64,000 bases of DNA from Mariniphaga sediminis (GCF_003573545.1 NZ_QWET01000006.1:274052-338051); one strand, 5' to 3'; counted from the stretch's first letter, positions 29,320-38,524 are shown. Numbers and translations are program-made. Notes: a model not told the origin generated them from the sequence alone.

Positions 29320-30189
29320 TTAAATAAAAGAAGCTTTTCTGAGATAATTGTAACTCATCTCAACGCTTTCCATCGGATCGAATGTACGAAAACTATCCTG
29401 TTCAACAAAAAACAATTTCATTCCGGCAGTATTTTTCTCATCAAAAATACGTTCAAAATCAATTCGTCCGTAGCCTGCCGGAGCAAAAAACATATCCTCT
29501 GTTTTCACCATATCTTTTACATGCCAGAGTTCAAAGCGTCCGGGGTATTTCTTTATGTATTCCACCGGGTCATAACCGGCACGGGTTACCCAGTAAAGGT
29601 CAAGTTCAAACGTTACCATTTCAAAATCGGTTTCTTCAAGCAGAATATCCATCCCGGTTTGTCCATCCATCTTTTCAAACTCAAAAGCATGGTTGTGGTA
29701 ACCAAACCGAATTCCGTAATTATTGGCAATTTCCCCCATGCGGTTCAATTTGGCTGCGGTGGCCTTATATCCATTTATATTCTTACGAAACTCCTCCGGC
29801 AAAAAGGGATAAACAACATACTGGCATCCTGCTTCGGCCGCGTCTGCGAAAACCTTTTCGGCATCTCTGTTTTCAAATACCGTATGGCTGCTGTGCAAGG
29901 GCATTCCCAATGCATCCAACTTTTGGGCAAACGCTTTGGGCGACAATCCGTAAAAAGTGCCCTCAGATAAATTATAACCGGCAGCTTCAACGGAGTTGTA
30001 TCCAATTTCAGCCAGCCTGTTGAGTGTTCCGTCCCAATCCTCTTTTAGTTGGTCGCGGACTGTATAAAGTTGTAACCCGATTGTTTTTCCAAATATTCCT
30101 GAACATGAAACAGCAGGAAGTACCATACTCCCCGCAGCAAATGCAGCAGTCGTTTTAAAAAAAGTTCTGCGATGTATCATTTTAAGCAA
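29320..30189 (-). CDS. Exported sugar phosphate isomerase/epimerase-like TIM-barrel protein
   Basis: 289 residues. The N-terminus has a twin-arginine-like HRRTFFK motif followed by a hydrophobic segment and a lipobox-like AVSC, so Tat export and lipidation are plausible. The barrel shows IGLQLYTVRDQL (about 36-47), GYHNHAFEFEK and FELDLYWVTRAGYDP, typical of the xylose-isomerase-like family of Bacteroidota with metal ligands E, D, H and E. The enzymatic substrate is unknown. A clear paralogue lies at 47789-48709. Met4 is an alternative start. Confidence 0.88.
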   Translation of the reverse strand: MLKMIHRRTFFKTTAAFAAGSMVLPAVSCSGIFGKTIGLQLYTVRDQLKEDWDGTLNRLAEIGYNSVEAAGYNLSEGTFYGLSPKAFAQKLDALGMPLHSSHTVFENRDAEKVFADAAEAGCQYVVYPFLPEEFRKNINGYKATAAKLNRMGEIANNYGIRFGYHNHAFEFEKMDGQTGMDILLEETDFEMVTFELDLYWVTRAGYDPVEYIKKYPGRFELWHVKDMVKTEDMFFAPAGYGRIDFERIFDEKNTAGMKLFFVEQDSFRTFDPMESVEMSYNYLRKASFI

Positions 30190-30244
30190 GATTTTATTGT
30201 GTGCATAGTTCTTTTAACCCCAAAATCCTGTTTTGGTTCAAGAA

Positions 30245-30961
30245 TCATTCGTAATGGGCAATTATTTTTTTGTTTTTGAGAATACTTACAATGGCATCTA
30301 TAATTTCATCATCCTGCAACGATGCGTAATTAAATATAATATCGAAATCATCGTTATTGGCTTTTCTTCCAATCACCTTTTCAATAAACGAGTCCCTTTT
30401 ATCATCCATTTCTTTAACAAATTCAACCGCCTCTGCCTGACTCACATCTTTCAGTTGCATTATCCGGTTTATTCGCCATTCCATAGGGGCTTCCAGCCTT
30501 ACATTCAACTTGTTTGGCACATTCTTCAGAATAACTCCTGCCGAACGTCCGACAATAATAGTCCGCCCTTTACATGCCAGTCTGCAAACAACTCCCCGGA
30601 ATGTTTCAATCAGGCGGGTATCGGAAATGTCGTAAATGGTTTCGTTTGAGAATGCACGAGCTACCTGCTTCAGCATTTTCACCGCTTCATCTGTATCGTC
30701 ATATCCGCCGGTTCTTACACTTTCAACCATCCCCTCCACAACTTCCTCAAAAATATCTTTGTCTACCCATTTCCATTCTGCATCGGTTTTGGTGTCGGAC
30801 ATATAACTGTAACCGGTCAAAATTTTAGACAGTTTGATAGCTATTCGCTGCGCAGAGCACCCCGACTGCCTGGAAATAGTAACCACCGGCCCCGGAAAAT
30901 CCCCGGTTTCAAGATCACAACATGTAATACTTTTCATAAAACTTTTAATAAACTTTTCCAT
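30245..30961 (-). CDS. Cytidylate-kinase-like family protein
   Basis: A 238-residue P-loop-like protein. The N-terminal VVTISRQSGCSAQRIAIKLS (about 27-46) occupies the nucleotide-binding loop position of the cytidylate kinase-like family, and GRTIIVGRSAGVILKNVPN (about 134-152) and RLEAPMEWRINRIM match its later motifs. These proteins are not the housekeeping Cmk, and their substrate is uncertain. It lies upstream of the TIM-barrel gene on the same strand with a 55-bp gap and could be cotranscribed. The region 30962-31213 upstream carries no gene. Confidence 0.82.
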   Translation of the reverse strand: MEKFIKSFMKSITCCDLETGDFPGPVVTISRQSGCSAQRIAIKLSKILTGYSYMSDTKTDAEWKWVDKDIFEEVVEGMVESVRTGGYDDTDEAVKMLKQVARAFSNETIYDISDTRLIETFRGVVCRLACKGRTIIVGRSAGVILKNVPNKLNVRLEAPMEWRINRIMQLKDVSQAEAVEFVKEMDDKRDSFIEKVIGRKANNDDFDIIFNYASLQDDEIIDAIVSILKNKKIIAHYE

Positions 30962-31213
30962 ATTGTCGGATTATTAATTGTCTTTCTGCTTTTAAATATC
31001 CTAAGTTACAATCAAATTTCTTAATATCTGACGATACATGTTGTAGAATAGGTAAAACAGAAAATGTTTTTCAACAAGTTTATTTTTAAATTCCGAATAT
31101 TTTTTTGCGGATTATATAATTTTAATTGCTACTTTCGATTGTACAAATTTTAGGTATAGTATACAAATGAAACGTTTTTGCCAAAAATTACTAAACCGCT
31201 TAAACAGAAAAAC

Positions 31214-31630
31214 ATGAAACTCGATTTTCAAAAAATAGAAGAAGCAAACGATTTGCTCAATCAACTGATAGAACATCACCCTCAGGCCATTTTTTTGACG
31301 GACAATAACTTCAAGGTAAAATATTTCAACAAGGCTTTCCAGAAACTGACCAAAAGTGACAAGGGAGATATTCTGGAACATGAGTTTTGTGAAATCATGG
31401 GATGCACCGAACGTGGAAATATTGTCACAAGAAACGATAATTTTTGCAAAATATGCCAAATGAGAGAATTACTCTCGGGCTCCAACCTTTCGGAACTGTC
31501 CTTGATACGAGATTTTAATATTCACAATAAAATGGTGACCAAACATCTTCACATAGATGCCCACCGGGTTGTCATGAGCGGACATAAATACCGGCTTGTG
31601 GTAATTGAAGACCGCACCCAAAAACATTGA
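31214..31630 (+). CDS. Single-domain PAS protein with four-cysteine cluster
   Basis: 138 residues from the ATG at 31214; a TTG 36 bp upstream is in frame but less likely. A single PAS fold is visible (HHPQAIFLTDNNFKVKYFNKAF about 21-42). Cysteines at 59, 64, 78 and 81 give C-x4-C-x13-C-x2-C, which could bind an iron-sulfur cluster or zinc, as the PAS domain of the oxygen sensor NreB uses four Cys for [4Fe-4S]. There is no output domain, so it would act by protein contact. It is convergent with the GntR-type gene (stop-to-stop 33 bp). Function is inferred only from the fold. Confidence 0.75.
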   Translation: MKLDFQKIEEANDLLNQLIEHHPQAIFLTDNNFKVKYFNKAFQKLTKSDKGDILEHEFCEIMGCTERGNIVTRNDNFCKICQMRELLSGSNLSELSLIRDFNIHNKMVTKHLHIDAHRVVMSGHKYRLVVIEDRTQKH

Positions 31631-31663
31631 TTTTACACGGGAAGGGAACCCCTAAAATACATA

Positions 31664-32677
31664 TTATAAAGAGTTGCGCCGGATAAACCGGAAGGGGCTT
31701 TTTATGCGCCGGAAGTTTTTTGTCAGAATCATTTCGGCGGCAACACGGCCAATTTCATCATGGTTGGTTGAAATGGTGGTGATACCATCTTCCAGAATTT
31801 CCTTCACCGGATTATCATTATATGCCACCACACCAACATCGGTTCCAAGCTTCCATTTTTCCAGTCGGCAAATTTTGATAAAACGATACAAATCGTCGTC
31901 TGAAACAATCACATAAGCCTCCCCTTTTCTTACATCATGAGAACTTAACTGGTCAATAACAGCAAACTTCATCTCATTCACCTGGCAAAAAATCCGGAAT
32001 CCCCGTATGATATATTTCGAGTAGTATTGGTCCGAAGGAAAAATGAGATTAATTTTCCGGTATTTCCGAACCAGTTTAATCCCCTCCTCCAGAGCCGACT
32101 GTATATCTTTTTCATATTCCTGATAAACGATAGGATAATCTTTTAATGTCTCCAGGTTACGATCAACCAGCAACACTTTTTCCCGGGGAATCGTTTGAAT
32201 TACAGCCGCTACATCAGAATTTTCATTTTTAAAATGCGGCAGGATCACATAGTAATCATACTTGGAAACGTGGTTATCAATAATACTTTTAAATTGCTGC
32301 AAATCATAATTATAAATAAAAACATCCACGATTGCTTTATTCCCCAACGTTTCGATAAATGAATAATAGATGCTTCTTTTATAATTACTCAGCTTATTAA
32401 AAATAAGTGCCACTTTAATCTGTCTTCCCACATTACATTCTTCCACGTAATAGCCTTTCCCCCGTACCGAAGATAAAATCCCCTTTTTACGCAGAAATAC
32501 GTAAGCTTTCTCCACAGTATCCCGCGACAGAAGCAATTCTTCGCTGGTTTCGTTGATAGACGGAATGCGCTGCCCCTGCTTAAAAATTCCTGATTCAATA
32601 TCAGAAACGATCAACTCTACCACTTGCTTGTACTTTGGAACTTCAGACTGATGGTCTATCCTTAAATAACCGTTCAT
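31664..32677 (-). CDS. GntR-type regulator with LacI-like periplasmic-binding sensor domain
   Basis: A 337-residue regulator. The winged-helix domain is at about 10-82 (QRIPSINETSEELLLSRDTVEK), followed by a LacI/GalR-type effector domain from about 88 to 320 (KVALIFNKLSNYKRSIYYSF; VGVVAYNDNPVKEILEDGITTISTNHDEIGRVAA). Such Bacteroidota hybrids usually bind sugars. It is divergent from the dehydrogenase/cytochrome c operon at 32790-34552 and is the likely regulator of it. A paralogue with the same plan lies at 43557-44552. Confidence 0.9.
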   Translation of the reverse strand: MNGYLRIDHQSEVPKYKQVVELIVSDIESGIFKQGQRIPSINETSEELLLSRDTVEKAYVFLRKKGILSSVRGKGYYVEECNVGRQIKVALIFNKLSNYKRSIYYSFIETLGNKAIVDVFIYNYDLQQFKSIIDNHVSKYDYYVILPHFKNENSDVAAVIQTIPREKVLLVDRNLETLKDYPIVYQEYEKDIQSALEEGIKLVRKYRKINLIFPSDQYYSKYIIRGFRIFCQVNEMKFAVIDQLSSHDVRKGEAYVIVSDDDLYRFIKICRLEKWKLGTDVGVVAYNDNPVKEILEDGITTISTNHDEIGRVAAEMILTKNFRRIKSPFRFIRRNSL

Positions 32678-32696
32678 TTTTTTCTAAATAGAAGGA

Positions 32697-32704
32697 CAAA
32701 AGTA
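32697..32704 (-). promoter_or_regulatory. -7 promoter element of the GntR/LacI-type regulator
   Basis: The minus strand reads TACTTTTG (exact TAnnTTTG), 20 bp upstream of the ATG at 32677. On the other side, CTGAAC (32753-32758) and GTTCAG (32776-32781) form an inverted repeat just before the divergent dehydrogenase gene. It may be the operator. Confidence 0.5.
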
Positions 32705-32789
32705 AAAAGTGTTTTTAAGAAAACCTTCACGAAGTTACTTTAAATTGTCATACTGAACTTTTCGTATACTGTTGCGTTCAGATAAAAAA

Positions 32790-34076
32790 ATGAATATGGT
32801 AAATATTATGAAACTGATTTCTGTTTTGTTATTGTCTGTTGTGGTATTTTCCTGCAATCAAAACGGGAAAGCGCCTTCAGAAATAATTGCTGACAGTGAC
32901 AACGGTGGCCTAACCCTCCCGGAAGGGTTTTCGGCATTGATAGTGGTAGACGAAATCGGCCACGGCCGGCACATCGTTGTAAACGATAACGGCGATATAT
33001 ATGTCTCCCTAAGAAATCACAGCCAAAACAAAGGGATTGTTTGTTTGCGTGACACAACCGGTGACGGAAAGGCTGACGTGGTGGAATATACCGGAGAACA
33101 CACCGGAACCGGCATTAAACTGCATAAAGGGTACCTTTACTTTGGCGCTGATAGTGCCATTGTTCGCTATCCGATGCAGGAAGGGAACCTACTACCTGGC
33201 AGCCAGTGGGAATTAATTGCAAGAGGTTTCCCGCAGGAAAGACAACACGAAGCCAAGCCCATGGAATTCGATGATCAGGGAAATATGTATGTTACGGTTG
33301 GCGCACCCTCCAATGCCTGCATGGCTCAGATGCGGACCAAAGGCTCGCCTGGAATGGATCCTTGCCCGATACTTGAATATGCAGGCGGAATATGGAAATT
33401 TAGGGAGGATGTCCTGAACCAGGAACAGTTAACCGATGGGGTACGTTATGCCACCGGCATAAGGCATGCCGTGGCTAATTGCTGGAACAGTGAAGTGAAT
33501 GAGTTGTATGTAGTGCAACATGGCCGCGACCAGTTACACCAGTTTTTCCCCGAAATATATGATTCCAAACAGAGTGCCGAACTCCCTGCAGAAGAATTTT
33601 TTCTGGTTACGGAAGGATCTGATTTTGGCTGGCCCTATTGCTACTACGACCCACTTCAGGCGAAAAAGGTACTTGCACCTGAATATGGCGGCGACAGTGA
33701 AATACAGGAACGCTGCGAAAACAAAACCGATCCTGTTATGGCATTTCCCGGTCATATTGCTCCAAACGACCTGCTTTTTTATACGGGCAATATGTTTCCC
33801 GAAAGATATCGGAACGGAGCGTTTATTGCCTTTCACGGATCATGGAACCGGGCGCCTGAACCGCAGTCGGGTTATTTTGTGGTATTTGTGCCGTTTGAAG
33901 GCGCTTACCCTTCGGGCGACTGGGAAGTATTTGCCGACGGGTTTGCCGGAGAAGGCATCATCAACAGCACCCGCGATGCCGAGTTTCGTCCCTGCGGACT
34001 GGCACAGGGGCCTGATGGCTCGCTTTATGTAGTGGACAGCAACAAAGGAAAAATCTGGCGTATTATTTATTCATAA
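32790..34076 (+). CDS. PQQ-dependent sugar dehydrogenase-like lipoprotein (sorbosone dehydrogenase family)
   Basis: About 428 residues from ATG 32790 (the in-frame TTG at 32772 is less likely; a later ATG at 32805 also opens into the signal). The lipobox VVFSC follows a clear signal peptide, so it acts at the periplasmic or outer face. The six-bladed propeller is indicated by LPEGFSALIVVDEIGHGRHIVV, GIRHAVANCWNSEVNELYVVQHGRDQ and APNDLLFYTGNMFP. Family role: oxidation of sugars or polyols with electrons passed to a quinone or cytochrome. The next gene, 17 bp on, is a cytochrome c lipoprotein, the natural electron acceptor. Whether it truly binds PQQ is not shown. Confidence 0.88.
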   Translation: MNMVNIMKLISVLLLSVVVFSCNQNGKAPSEIIADSDNGGLTLPEGFSALIVVDEIGHGRHIVVNDNGDIYVSLRNHSQNKGIVCLRDTTGDGKADVVEYTGEHTGTGIKLHKGYLYFGADSAIVRYPMQEGNLLPGSQWELIARGFPQERQHEAKPMEFDDQGNMYVTVGAPSNACMAQMRTKGSPGMDPCPILEYAGGIWKFREDVLNQEQLTDGVRYATGIRHAVANCWNSEVNELYVVQHGRDQLHQFFPEIYDSKQSAELPAEEFFLVTEGSDFGWPYCYYDPLQAKKVLAPEYGGDSEIQERCENKTDPVMAFPGHIAPNDLLFYTGNMFPERYRNGAFIAFHGSWNRAPEPQSGYFVVFVPFEGAYPSGDWEVFADGFAGEGIINSTRDAEFRPCGLAQGPDGSLYVVDSNKGKIWRIIYS

Positions 34077-34093
34077 AAACCATACAAAGAGAG

Positions 34094-34552
34094 ATGAAGT
34101 TTAATGTAATTCTGAGCACACTGTTGATAATTTTACTGAGCGCCTGTGGAGGACAGGAGAAAAATGAAGATGAACAACAGCAATCCCCAAATCAAACACA
34201 AACTGACAGCCCCAAATCGGCAACAATGGCAAACCACCCCGGCAAAAAAGTATATGATGCGGTATGCCTGGCCTGTCACATGGCTGACGGTTCGGGTGTT
34301 CCCGGAATGTTCCCGCCGCTTGCCCAGACTGATTGGGTATTGGAAGACAAGGAGAGGCTTATTCACATTACCCTTGAAGGATTAAGTGGAAAAATAGTTG
34401 TTAACGGGGAAGAATACAATAGTATTATGCCCCCCAATTCGCACCTTAGCGATAAACAAATTGCAGATGTTTTGACCTACATTCGTCAAAGCTTTGGAAA
34501 CGATGCAAGTGAAATTACAATAGAAGAAGTACAGAAAGTAAGAAACAGGTAA
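34094..34552 (+). CDS. Class I cytochrome c lipoprotein
   Basis: 152 residues. Lipobox LLSAC (Cys18), a Gln/Glu-rich linker to about residue 45, then a single-heme domain with CLACH at about 58-62 and MPP as the probable axial Met (about 113). It follows the PQQ-type dehydrogenase by 17 bp and probably takes its electrons. The inverted repeat at 34558-34595 ends the operon. Confidence 0.92.
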   Translation: MKFNVILSTLLIILLSACGGQEKNEDEQQQSPNQTQTDSPKSATMANHPGKKVYDAVCLACHMADGSGVPGMFPPLAQTDWVLEDKERLIHITLEGLSGKIVVNGEEYNSIMPPNSHLSDKQIADVLTYIRQSFGNDASEITIEEVQKVRNR

Positions 34553-34557
34553 TATTC

Positions 34558-34595
34558 AACCCTGACGGGGCAGGTATCCAAACCCTGTCAGGGTT
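34558..34595. terminator. Long-stem terminator between convergent genes
   Basis: AACCCTGACGGGG (34558-34570) pairs with CCCTGTCAGGGTT (34583-34595) with a single G:T pair. It sits between the cytochrome c stop and the OmpA-family stop at 34600, serving the plus-strand operon at least. Confidence 0.72.
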
Positions 34596-34599
34596 AAAC

Positions 34600-36543
34600 T
34601 TATTCTCCCAATATTTTAATGGTTGTCCTGCGATTCAGGCGGCGTCCCTCCGGCGTACTGTTATCTGACACGGGTTGTTTTTCGCCGTAGCCGGCCCATT
34701 GCAACCGCTCTTTCCGGATACCCTGTAAAACAAGGAATTCTACCACCGAGCGGGCACGCTTCTCCGAAAGTTCCAGGTTTTTACCTGCATCGCCGGTATC
34801 GTCAGTATGCCCCTGAATCTCAACATCCAGCCTGGAATTTTCGTTCAGAAACACCACCAGCTTTTGCAGTTCAGGCTCCGACTCCGGTAAAATTCTGAAT
34901 GAATCCGTTTCAAAGTAAATGTTGTATAAATTCATTTCGGCTCCTACTTTAACCGGTGTCAGACCAATCTCCAGTTCATACGGTTCGTAAACCTGTCTTT
35001 GTTCCCTTAAATCGAATGTATTGGAATAAAAAAGGTATCCTTCTTTTGATACTGAAAACGAATAATTTTTCCCCACCGGAAGACAGAGTAAACATTCACC
35101 TTGAGTATCTGTCATTTCCATGCGAGGTGATTTATCCGGATGCACAAGGTTCAATAATTCTATTTGAGCCTGCACAGGTTCCCTGGTTTCGGCATCGAAA
35201 ACAAAAGTCCTGACATACGTTGCCGGTGAAGGACGAATGGATTCATCGAGGCGAAAAGAATAAATATCGAGGCCACTGAGGCTGTCGCGGGCCGAGGAAA
35301 AAAAGGCGGTCATCCCGTCGGCGCTGATATGCAACCCTTGTTCATCGTTGGATGTATTCACCGGGTATCCTAAGTTCTGAGGAGCAGAGAAAACCGAATC
35401 ATTTTGAATGGAGGACATAAACAAATCGAAGCCGCCCATCCCAGTGTGAAAATCGGAGGCGAAATAAAAATTCATATTTCCGGCATGAATAAACGGTGAA
35501 GTTTCATTGCCGGAAGTATTGACGCTATCTCCCAGGTTAACCGGCGCCTTCCACTTCAACCGCCCGTCCGGACCAAACCCCAGGCATTCGGCGCGCCAAA
35601 GGTCTTTTTCTCCCTTTCCCCCGGAACGGTTACTCGTAAAATACAGAAACCGGCCATCGGAAGAAATGGATGGCTGTGCCTCCCACCCCGCAGTATTCAG
35701 CGGGCTGCCTGCATTTACCGGCGGGCTCCATTGCCCGTTGTTACGCAGCGAATAATAAATATCACAACTTCCTGCCCCGCCAGGCCGGTTACAGGCTGTA
35801 AAAAAAAACAGGTTACCGTCGGCAGAAAGACTTTGGGCGCCTTCATTCTCCGGAGTATTTAGTTCACTGACAGGTTGTGTTTCGCTCCATTCTTCCGGTC
35901 CGGATACAGAAAAGAAAAAGTCCTCTTGTGGTGGTTGCCCTGCCCGTTTCACCAAACGCGTAATAACCAACTGCTGCTGATCAACACTCAGGCTTGGCCA
36001 GTATTCGTCAAAAACTGAGTTTACCGTATTGGGAAGACGCTCGGGATAAAACTCCACCGGATTTTCCATGGCATGCAGAGCAAACCGGCAATTTTCCATT
36101 TTCCTGTTCACTTCTGCTTTACGTTCAGTACTCAAAGAAGCAGCATCAAGGTATGCCTGAAAATAATCCAACGCTTCCCCGTAATTCCCGTTTGACAACA
36201 ATGCATCTCCCAGACGGCGCATGATCAGGGGCATTTCAGACTTTTCAAGGGCCTTTTTTAACTGGAATATCTCACGGGGCGTATCTTTTGTTTCATAAAA
36301 AATATCAGCCAGCAACAGGCGGGCATCCAAAAACTCAGGATTACGTTCCAATATTTTTTCACAACGCTCAATAGCCAGAGAATAATCCTGTTGTGCAAGA
36401 AGCTGGCGCGCTTCGTCAAAATGCTTTTGTATCCTCTTCTGATGTTGGGCAAATCCCCCAAAAACAAATAACAGAAAAGAAATAAGGATTAAATATTTCT
36501 TCCACCATTTTGTTTCCCCAATCGAAAAAAAACTTTTACTCAT
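34600..36543 (-). CDS. OmpA-family envelope protein with TPR and PD40 beta-propeller
   Basis: 647 residues. Signal about 10-32, TPR repeats about 35-150 (NPEFLDARLLLADIFYETKD), a WD40/PD40 propeller about 180-440 with repeated SADGNLFFFT, SSDGRFLYFTSNR and SADGMTAFFSS, a carboxypeptidase-regulatory-like segment about 455-525, and an OmpA peptidoglycan-binding domain about 535-645 (IQGHTDDTGDAGKNLELSEKRA). This architecture is common in Bacteroidota gliding/T9SS-linked outer-membrane proteins (PorE-like), but here the context gives no such partner. Cell-envelope anchoring is the safe call. Confidence 0.9.
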   Translation of the reverse strand: MSKSFFSIGETKWWKKYLILISFLLFVFGGFAQHQKRIQKHFDEARQLLAQQDYSLAIERCEKILERNPEFLDARLLLADIFYETKDTPREIFQLKKALEKSEMPLIMRRLGDALLSNGNYGEALDYFQAYLDAASLSTERKAEVNRKMENCRFALHAMENPVEFYPERLPNTVNSVFDEYWPSLSVDQQQLVITRLVKRAGQPPQEDFFFSVSGPEEWSETQPVSELNTPENEGAQSLSADGNLFFFTACNRPGGAGSCDIYYSLRNNGQWSPPVNAGSPLNTAGWEAQPSISSDGRFLYFTSNRSGGKGEKDLWRAECLGFGPDGRLKWKAPVNLGDSVNTSGNETSPFIHAGNMNFYFASDFHTGMGGFDLFMSSIQNDSVFSAPQNLGYPVNTSNDEQGLHISADGMTAFFSSARDSLSGLDIYSFRLDESIRPSPATYVRTFVFDAETREPVQAQIELLNLVHPDKSPRMEMTDTQGECLLCLPVGKNYSFSVSKEGYLFYSNTFDLREQRQVYEPYELEIGLTPVKVGAEMNLYNIYFETDSFRILPESEPELQKLVVFLNENSRLDVEIQGHTDDTGDAGKNLELSEKRARSVVEFLVLQGIRKERLQWAGYGEKQPVSDNSTPEGRRLNRRTTIKILGE

Positions 36544-36684
36544 CTGCCTGATAACTTTTTAGCTCTTTTCAAAAACAAATTAAAAATGCCGCCGTTTGTT
36601 TCTTTTGTATTTGTATTTTTTTTTATTTTGGCTTTGTAAACTATTAAAAATTAATTGTCTTATTTTTTTGAATGAACTTTAAAA

Positions 36685-36873
36685 ATGAAACGGAAAGTAA
36701 ACAAAAAAAATTACACCGAAGTAGATAACTTCGAACGGAAACAAAAAAAGCACCCTGAAAAAAGGGACAAAAGCTCTAAAAGAAGGCTTTCCATTTATGA
36801 CGAGTTTGATGATGAAGATCTCGATGATTATGCATCCAATTACGAAGATCTCGATGAAGATGAGGACTTTTAA
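36685..36873 (+). CDS. Small bipolar charged protein, function unknown
   Basis: 62 residues beginning MKRKVNKKNYTEV. The first 35 residues are strongly basic (Lys/Arg-rich), and the last 25 are almost all Asp/Glu (EFDDEDLDDY, EDLDEDEDF). There is no signal or membrane span. A clear ATG sits after an A-rich leader. Such charge-split small proteins can be nucleic-acid- or ribosome-associated, but I do not recognise a family. It has no close same-strand neighbour and probably its own promoter. Confidence 0.6.
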   Translation: MKRKVNKKNYTEVDNFERKQKKHPEKRDKSSKRRLSIYDEFDDEDLDDYASNYEDLDEDEDF

Positions 36874-36957
36874 TCGCTACACTATAAGAAGAAAAAATCC
36901 ATCGTAACATATTTTACCTGCTCCCTTCTTTTCGGATTGGATAAGAATGTATTTGCA

Positions 36958-37452
36958 TTAGTCTGCAAAAAACGCTTCCACTCCGGGATAGTTGTATTTT
37001 GCCCGTGCAATTTTTTCCGGGAAACAAAAGTAGGAAGCTTCGGCAATAGCGCAAACTTCACCTTCGCCGTCGAAAAGCGTACATTCTATTTTTGCTATAC
37101 GTTTTTCCACAGCAAGGAGCTTTGCTCTTACGGTAATTTCACCTTTCGAAATAAACACAGGTTTCGGGTAATTAATGGTAAGGTTTGCTGTCACGCCGGC
37201 CGTTTTCAGCTTTATAAAAACAAGCCAGGCAGCTGCTTCGTCAAGCAGGGTAGCCTGAATTCCGCCGTGTAAAACACCGATCCAGCCTTCATACGACTTT
37301 TGCGGTATCCACCGGGCCACCAACTCTTCACCATCTGCCCAAAACTCCAGATGTAACCCCCTGTCGTTGGCAGGCGAACACCCAAAACAGTTGTATGCAT
37401 CTTTTGAAGCTGAAGGGGAAAAAGGATTTTTTATTTTTCTCATTGGGTACAA
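36958..37452 (-). CDS. PaaI-family hotdog thioesterase
   Basis: 164 residues (Met4 is a likely alternative start). The NCFGCSPAN motif at about 21-29 and HGGIQATLLDEAAAWL (about 62-77) define the hotdog acyl-CoA thioesterase family with its catalytic-helix Asp/Glu. Role: hydrolysis of acyl- or aryl-CoA in the cytoplasm. It lies after the SPFH gene but is separated from it by a terminator. Confidence 0.88.
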   Translation of the reverse strand: MYPMRKIKNPFSPSASKDAYNCFGCSPANDRGLHLEFWADGEELVARWIPQKSYEGWIGVLHGGIQATLLDEAAAWLVFIKLKTAGVTANLTINYPKPVFISKGEITVRAKLLAVEKRIAKIECTLFDGEGEVCAIAEASYFCFPEKIARAKYNYPGVEAFFAD

Positions 37453-37457
37453 AAAAA

Positions 37458-37477
37458 GGCCGGCAAAATTGCCAGCC
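37458..37477 (-). terminator. Terminator of the SPFH gene
   Basis: GGCCGGCA (37458-37465) pairs with TGCCAGCC (37470-37477, one wobble), and on the minus strand the stem is followed by seven T. It lies 22 bp past the SPFH stop. Confidence 0.82.
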
Positions 37478-37498
37478 TGAAATGTATAAAATCTTCAT

Positions 37499-38317
37499 TT
37501 AATTATTGCCAAGAATCAGCGGCAAACCATCTTTCCCGCTGCCAATCACAACCACCTTTGAATTTTCCGATTTTGCCAAATCAATGGTAGCTTCTATCCC
37601 CCGCTGTTGCAAAATGCGGTCGGTTAAGCTGGCATTAATAATCTGGTTATAATTGGCAATTCCTTCCGCTTCAATGCGCCGGCGTTCCGCTTCCGATTCT
37701 TCCCGCTGGAGCCTGAATTCATAAGCCAGGGCTTCCTGTTCCTGTTGAAGTTTATTTTCAATGGCTCCTTTAATCTGTTGAGGAAGGTTTATCGACCGGA
37801 TAAGCAACGCCCGCATTTCAATAAAATTTTCTCCCAAAACATTCCGGGTTTCATCCTTTATCGTTTGCTCTACTTCTGCCCTCTTGGTAGAGTATATCTC
37901 CTCTGCCGTATAACGGCCGGCTACCTGGCGCACAGTTGATCTGACTTCGGGAATAACCAATACATTGATATAGTTGCTCCCAAACTGCTGATGTAGAAAA
38001 CCAATCTCATTGTGAATCGGATTAAACCGGACTGTTACATCTGTATTAATGGATAAACCGTTTTTATCGAGTACATCCATTGTTTCTTCACGCTGCTGTT
38101 CCCGCACATTATAAACATACAATTCATTCCAGGGAGCGATAACATGAAATCCCTCCCCATAAACATTTTCAGTATCCAGGCCGGAGGTGTACGGACGGAA
38201 AATTATCCCGCGTTCACCGGCCTCAATAATAAAAAACATACGCCCGCCAAAAAGCAAAAGCACAATTAAAATTACGACTACTCCAACAACGTAAGGTGTT
38301 TTCAAATTGAATTTCAT
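37499..38317 (-). CDS. Prohibitin/SPFH-domain membrane protein
   Basis: 272 residues. N-terminal membrane anchor about 9-30 (VVGVVVILIVLLLFGGRMFF) and SPFH domain about 30-200 (AGERGIIFRPYTSG; TVRFNPIHNEIGFLHQQFG). A coiled coil about 190-235 is rich in Glu/Arg. Prohibitin-like proteins form membrane rings tied to quality control. A promoter-like TACATTTG on the minus strand lies at 38436-38443. Confidence 0.92.
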   Translation of the reverse strand: MKFNLKTPYVVGVVVILIVLLLFGGRMFFIIEAGERGIIFRPYTSGLDTENVYGEGFHVIAPWNELYVYNVREQQREETMDVLDKNGLSINTDVTVRFNPIHNEIGFLHQQFGSNYINVLVIPEVRSTVRQVAGRYTAEEIYSTKRAEVEQTIKDETRNVLGENFIEMRALLIRSINLPQQIKGAIENKLQQEQEALAYEFRLQREESEAERRRIEAEGIANYNQIINASLTDRILQQRGIEATIDLAKSENSKVVVIGSGKDGLPLILGNN

Positions 38318-38435
38318 ATTATGTATTTTAAGTTTTTAACTGTATTCTAGATAATCCCTCATTCAAATAAGCCTCCTGTGAATGAAATATATCTGGCATG
38401 GTTTGTTTCACAATTTATTTCTTTTGAATACGTCA

Positions 38436-38443
38436 CAAATGTA
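38436..38443 (-). promoter_or_regulatory. Candidate -7 element for the SPFH gene
   Basis: The minus strand reads TACATTTG, about 119 bp upstream of the SPFH start, giving a long leader if used. The -33 box is weak. Confidence 0.35.
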
Positions 38444-38524
38444 AGAAGATTAACGGGCAACATAAACTTAAAATCTGATTTTATTCGATTTTAAATAGGG
38501 TTTCCCCTTTACAATGTTTAATAT

